From Candidatus Dadabacteria bacterium (lineage in GTDB: Bacteria; Desulfobacterota_D; UBA1144; Nemesobacterales; UBA2774): DNA of 6,291 nt. The DNA lies in the NCBI GenBank assembly GCA_020054175.1, contig JAGVLR010000020.1:1-6291 (forward strand). Reading direction: 5' to 3'. Positions 5,891-6,291 of this stretch are shown here, piece by piece (within the stretch, counting starts at the first letter, position 1; each line of letters begins with the position of its first letter). The notes under the pieces are model-generated. The model did no database searches. It was not told where the DNA came from and was given only the letters and a program-made list of their open reading frames with translations. Position numbers and translations under genes: made by a program.

Positions 5891-5994
5891 GCCTGCACCC
5901 CCGGAGGATTTTTCGGGAAGGCTATCCTTCCGGGTTTAATTCCGCGTTAAGGGATTTTGAAAGGAGGGTTAAGGAGCGCGGGGATGCGGACTGC

Positions 5995-6291
5995 CTATCC
6001 GCCTTCGCTGTCGAACCTGGTTCTTGCCCACTCGCCTGTGAGCGCGTTTTTCCTGAGCCCGCAGTCTTCCCTGAGCGGCAGTAACGAGAGCTTGTCGCTT
6101 TTCAGGAGGAATCTGTACGTGCCAGGATCGGCGCAGGAATTGTCGAGGAATGTGATGTCACGCTCCGAGAGGCTCCATTTACCGTGAGAATCGGAGCGCC
6201 CCGGGGCGTTGCCTTCGAATGTGAAGGAGAAGGTGCCGTCGGGCCTCAGCTCGAGCGTCCCTTTGAACGAGTACCCGTCCTCGGACGTCGA
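5995..6291 (-). CDS. Uncharacterised, probably beta-rich protein (partial, 5' end outside window)
   Basis: The last 98 codons of a - strand gene run from the window edge to TAG at 5997-5995. The visible part alternates polar and hydrophobic residues in short strands: YSFKGTLELRPDGTFSFTFEG, then HGKWSLSERDITFLDNSC, then GTYRFLLKSDKLSLLPL. It closes with REDCGLRKNALTGEWART. The turn pattern and the closing D-C-x-x-R...L-x-G-x-W signature resemble lipocalin-like or META-like beta-barrel proteins often annotated as hypothetical. Two cysteines (residues 53 and 77 of the visible part) could form a disulfide, which would suit an exported protein; no N-terminus is available to test for a signal peptide. 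Function is not known. Codon use and strand-consistent composition support it as a real gene. Confidence 0.72.
   Translation of the reverse strand, partial: STSEDGYSFKGTLELRPDGTFSFTFEGNAPGRSDSHGKWSLSERDITFLDNSCADPGTYRFLLKSDKLSLLPLREDCGLRKNALTGEWARTRFDSEGG

Noticed and set aside
5916..5931. Hairpin GGAAGG-CTAT-CCTTCC as a terminator for the - strand gene ending at 5995
   Set aside because: The 6-bp stem is real, but on the - strand it is followed by an A-rich stretch and on the + strand by GGGTTTAATT. Neither gives a proper U tract.
5957..6187. + strand ORF with AAAGGAGGG-like purine runs nearby
   Set aside because: Most of it lies opposite the - strand gene at 5995-6291, whose translation has far more protein-like character. 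The + strand product is serine/leucine-rich with no family likeness.

Overview
The window is GC-rich bacterial DNA. Codon use includes many ATA (Ile) and AGG (Arg) codons despite the high GC. A secreted hydrolase that should act in a periplasm suggests a Gram-negative organism. A deltaproteobacterial or related environmental lineage would fit, but that placement is a guess from style alone. No tRNA, rRNA, CRISPR array or complete mobile element was seen.

Left part, + strand (1-4502). The tail of an unidentified gene (2-145) is followed by a 139-base gap with nothing convincing in it. Then come three genes that belong together: an MprF/LpiA-type aminoacyl-phosphatidylglycerol synthase (six membrane segments plus a DUF2156 catalytic domain, 285-1859), a separate membrane protein of the LPG_synthase_TM/flippase family (1984-3048), and a secreted tandem-domain AcvB/VirJ hydrolase (3090-4502). 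Read together they form a plausible cycle. The synthase would load an amino acid onto phosphatidylglycerol at the inner leaflet, the flippase would move the lipid outward, and the periplasmic hydrolase would strip the amino acid off again. The synthase reading frame closes early. The conserved family C-terminus, with a WEPRY motif, continues one frame away (1856-1996), consistent with loss of one G from a G run near 1853-1855.

Middle part, - strand (4507-5745). A small flavin/F420-type split-barrel (PPOX family) protein is encoded downstream of a classical short-chain dehydrogenase/reductase, reading leftward. The PPOX gene meets the hydrolase gene tail to tail with only four bases between stop codons. 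The SDR gene has a good sigma70-like promoter that would give a very short leader.

Right part, - strand (5746-6291). Directly upstream of the SDR promoter lies a four-unit CCCTNN hexamer repeat. On the - strand it is a textbook G-quadruplex pattern, four GGG tracts spaced by three bases. It also forms the 3' end of a 34-codon ORF that looks like a severed signal peptide. The window ends inside the C-terminal part of an uncharacterised, probably beta-rich protein with two cysteines.
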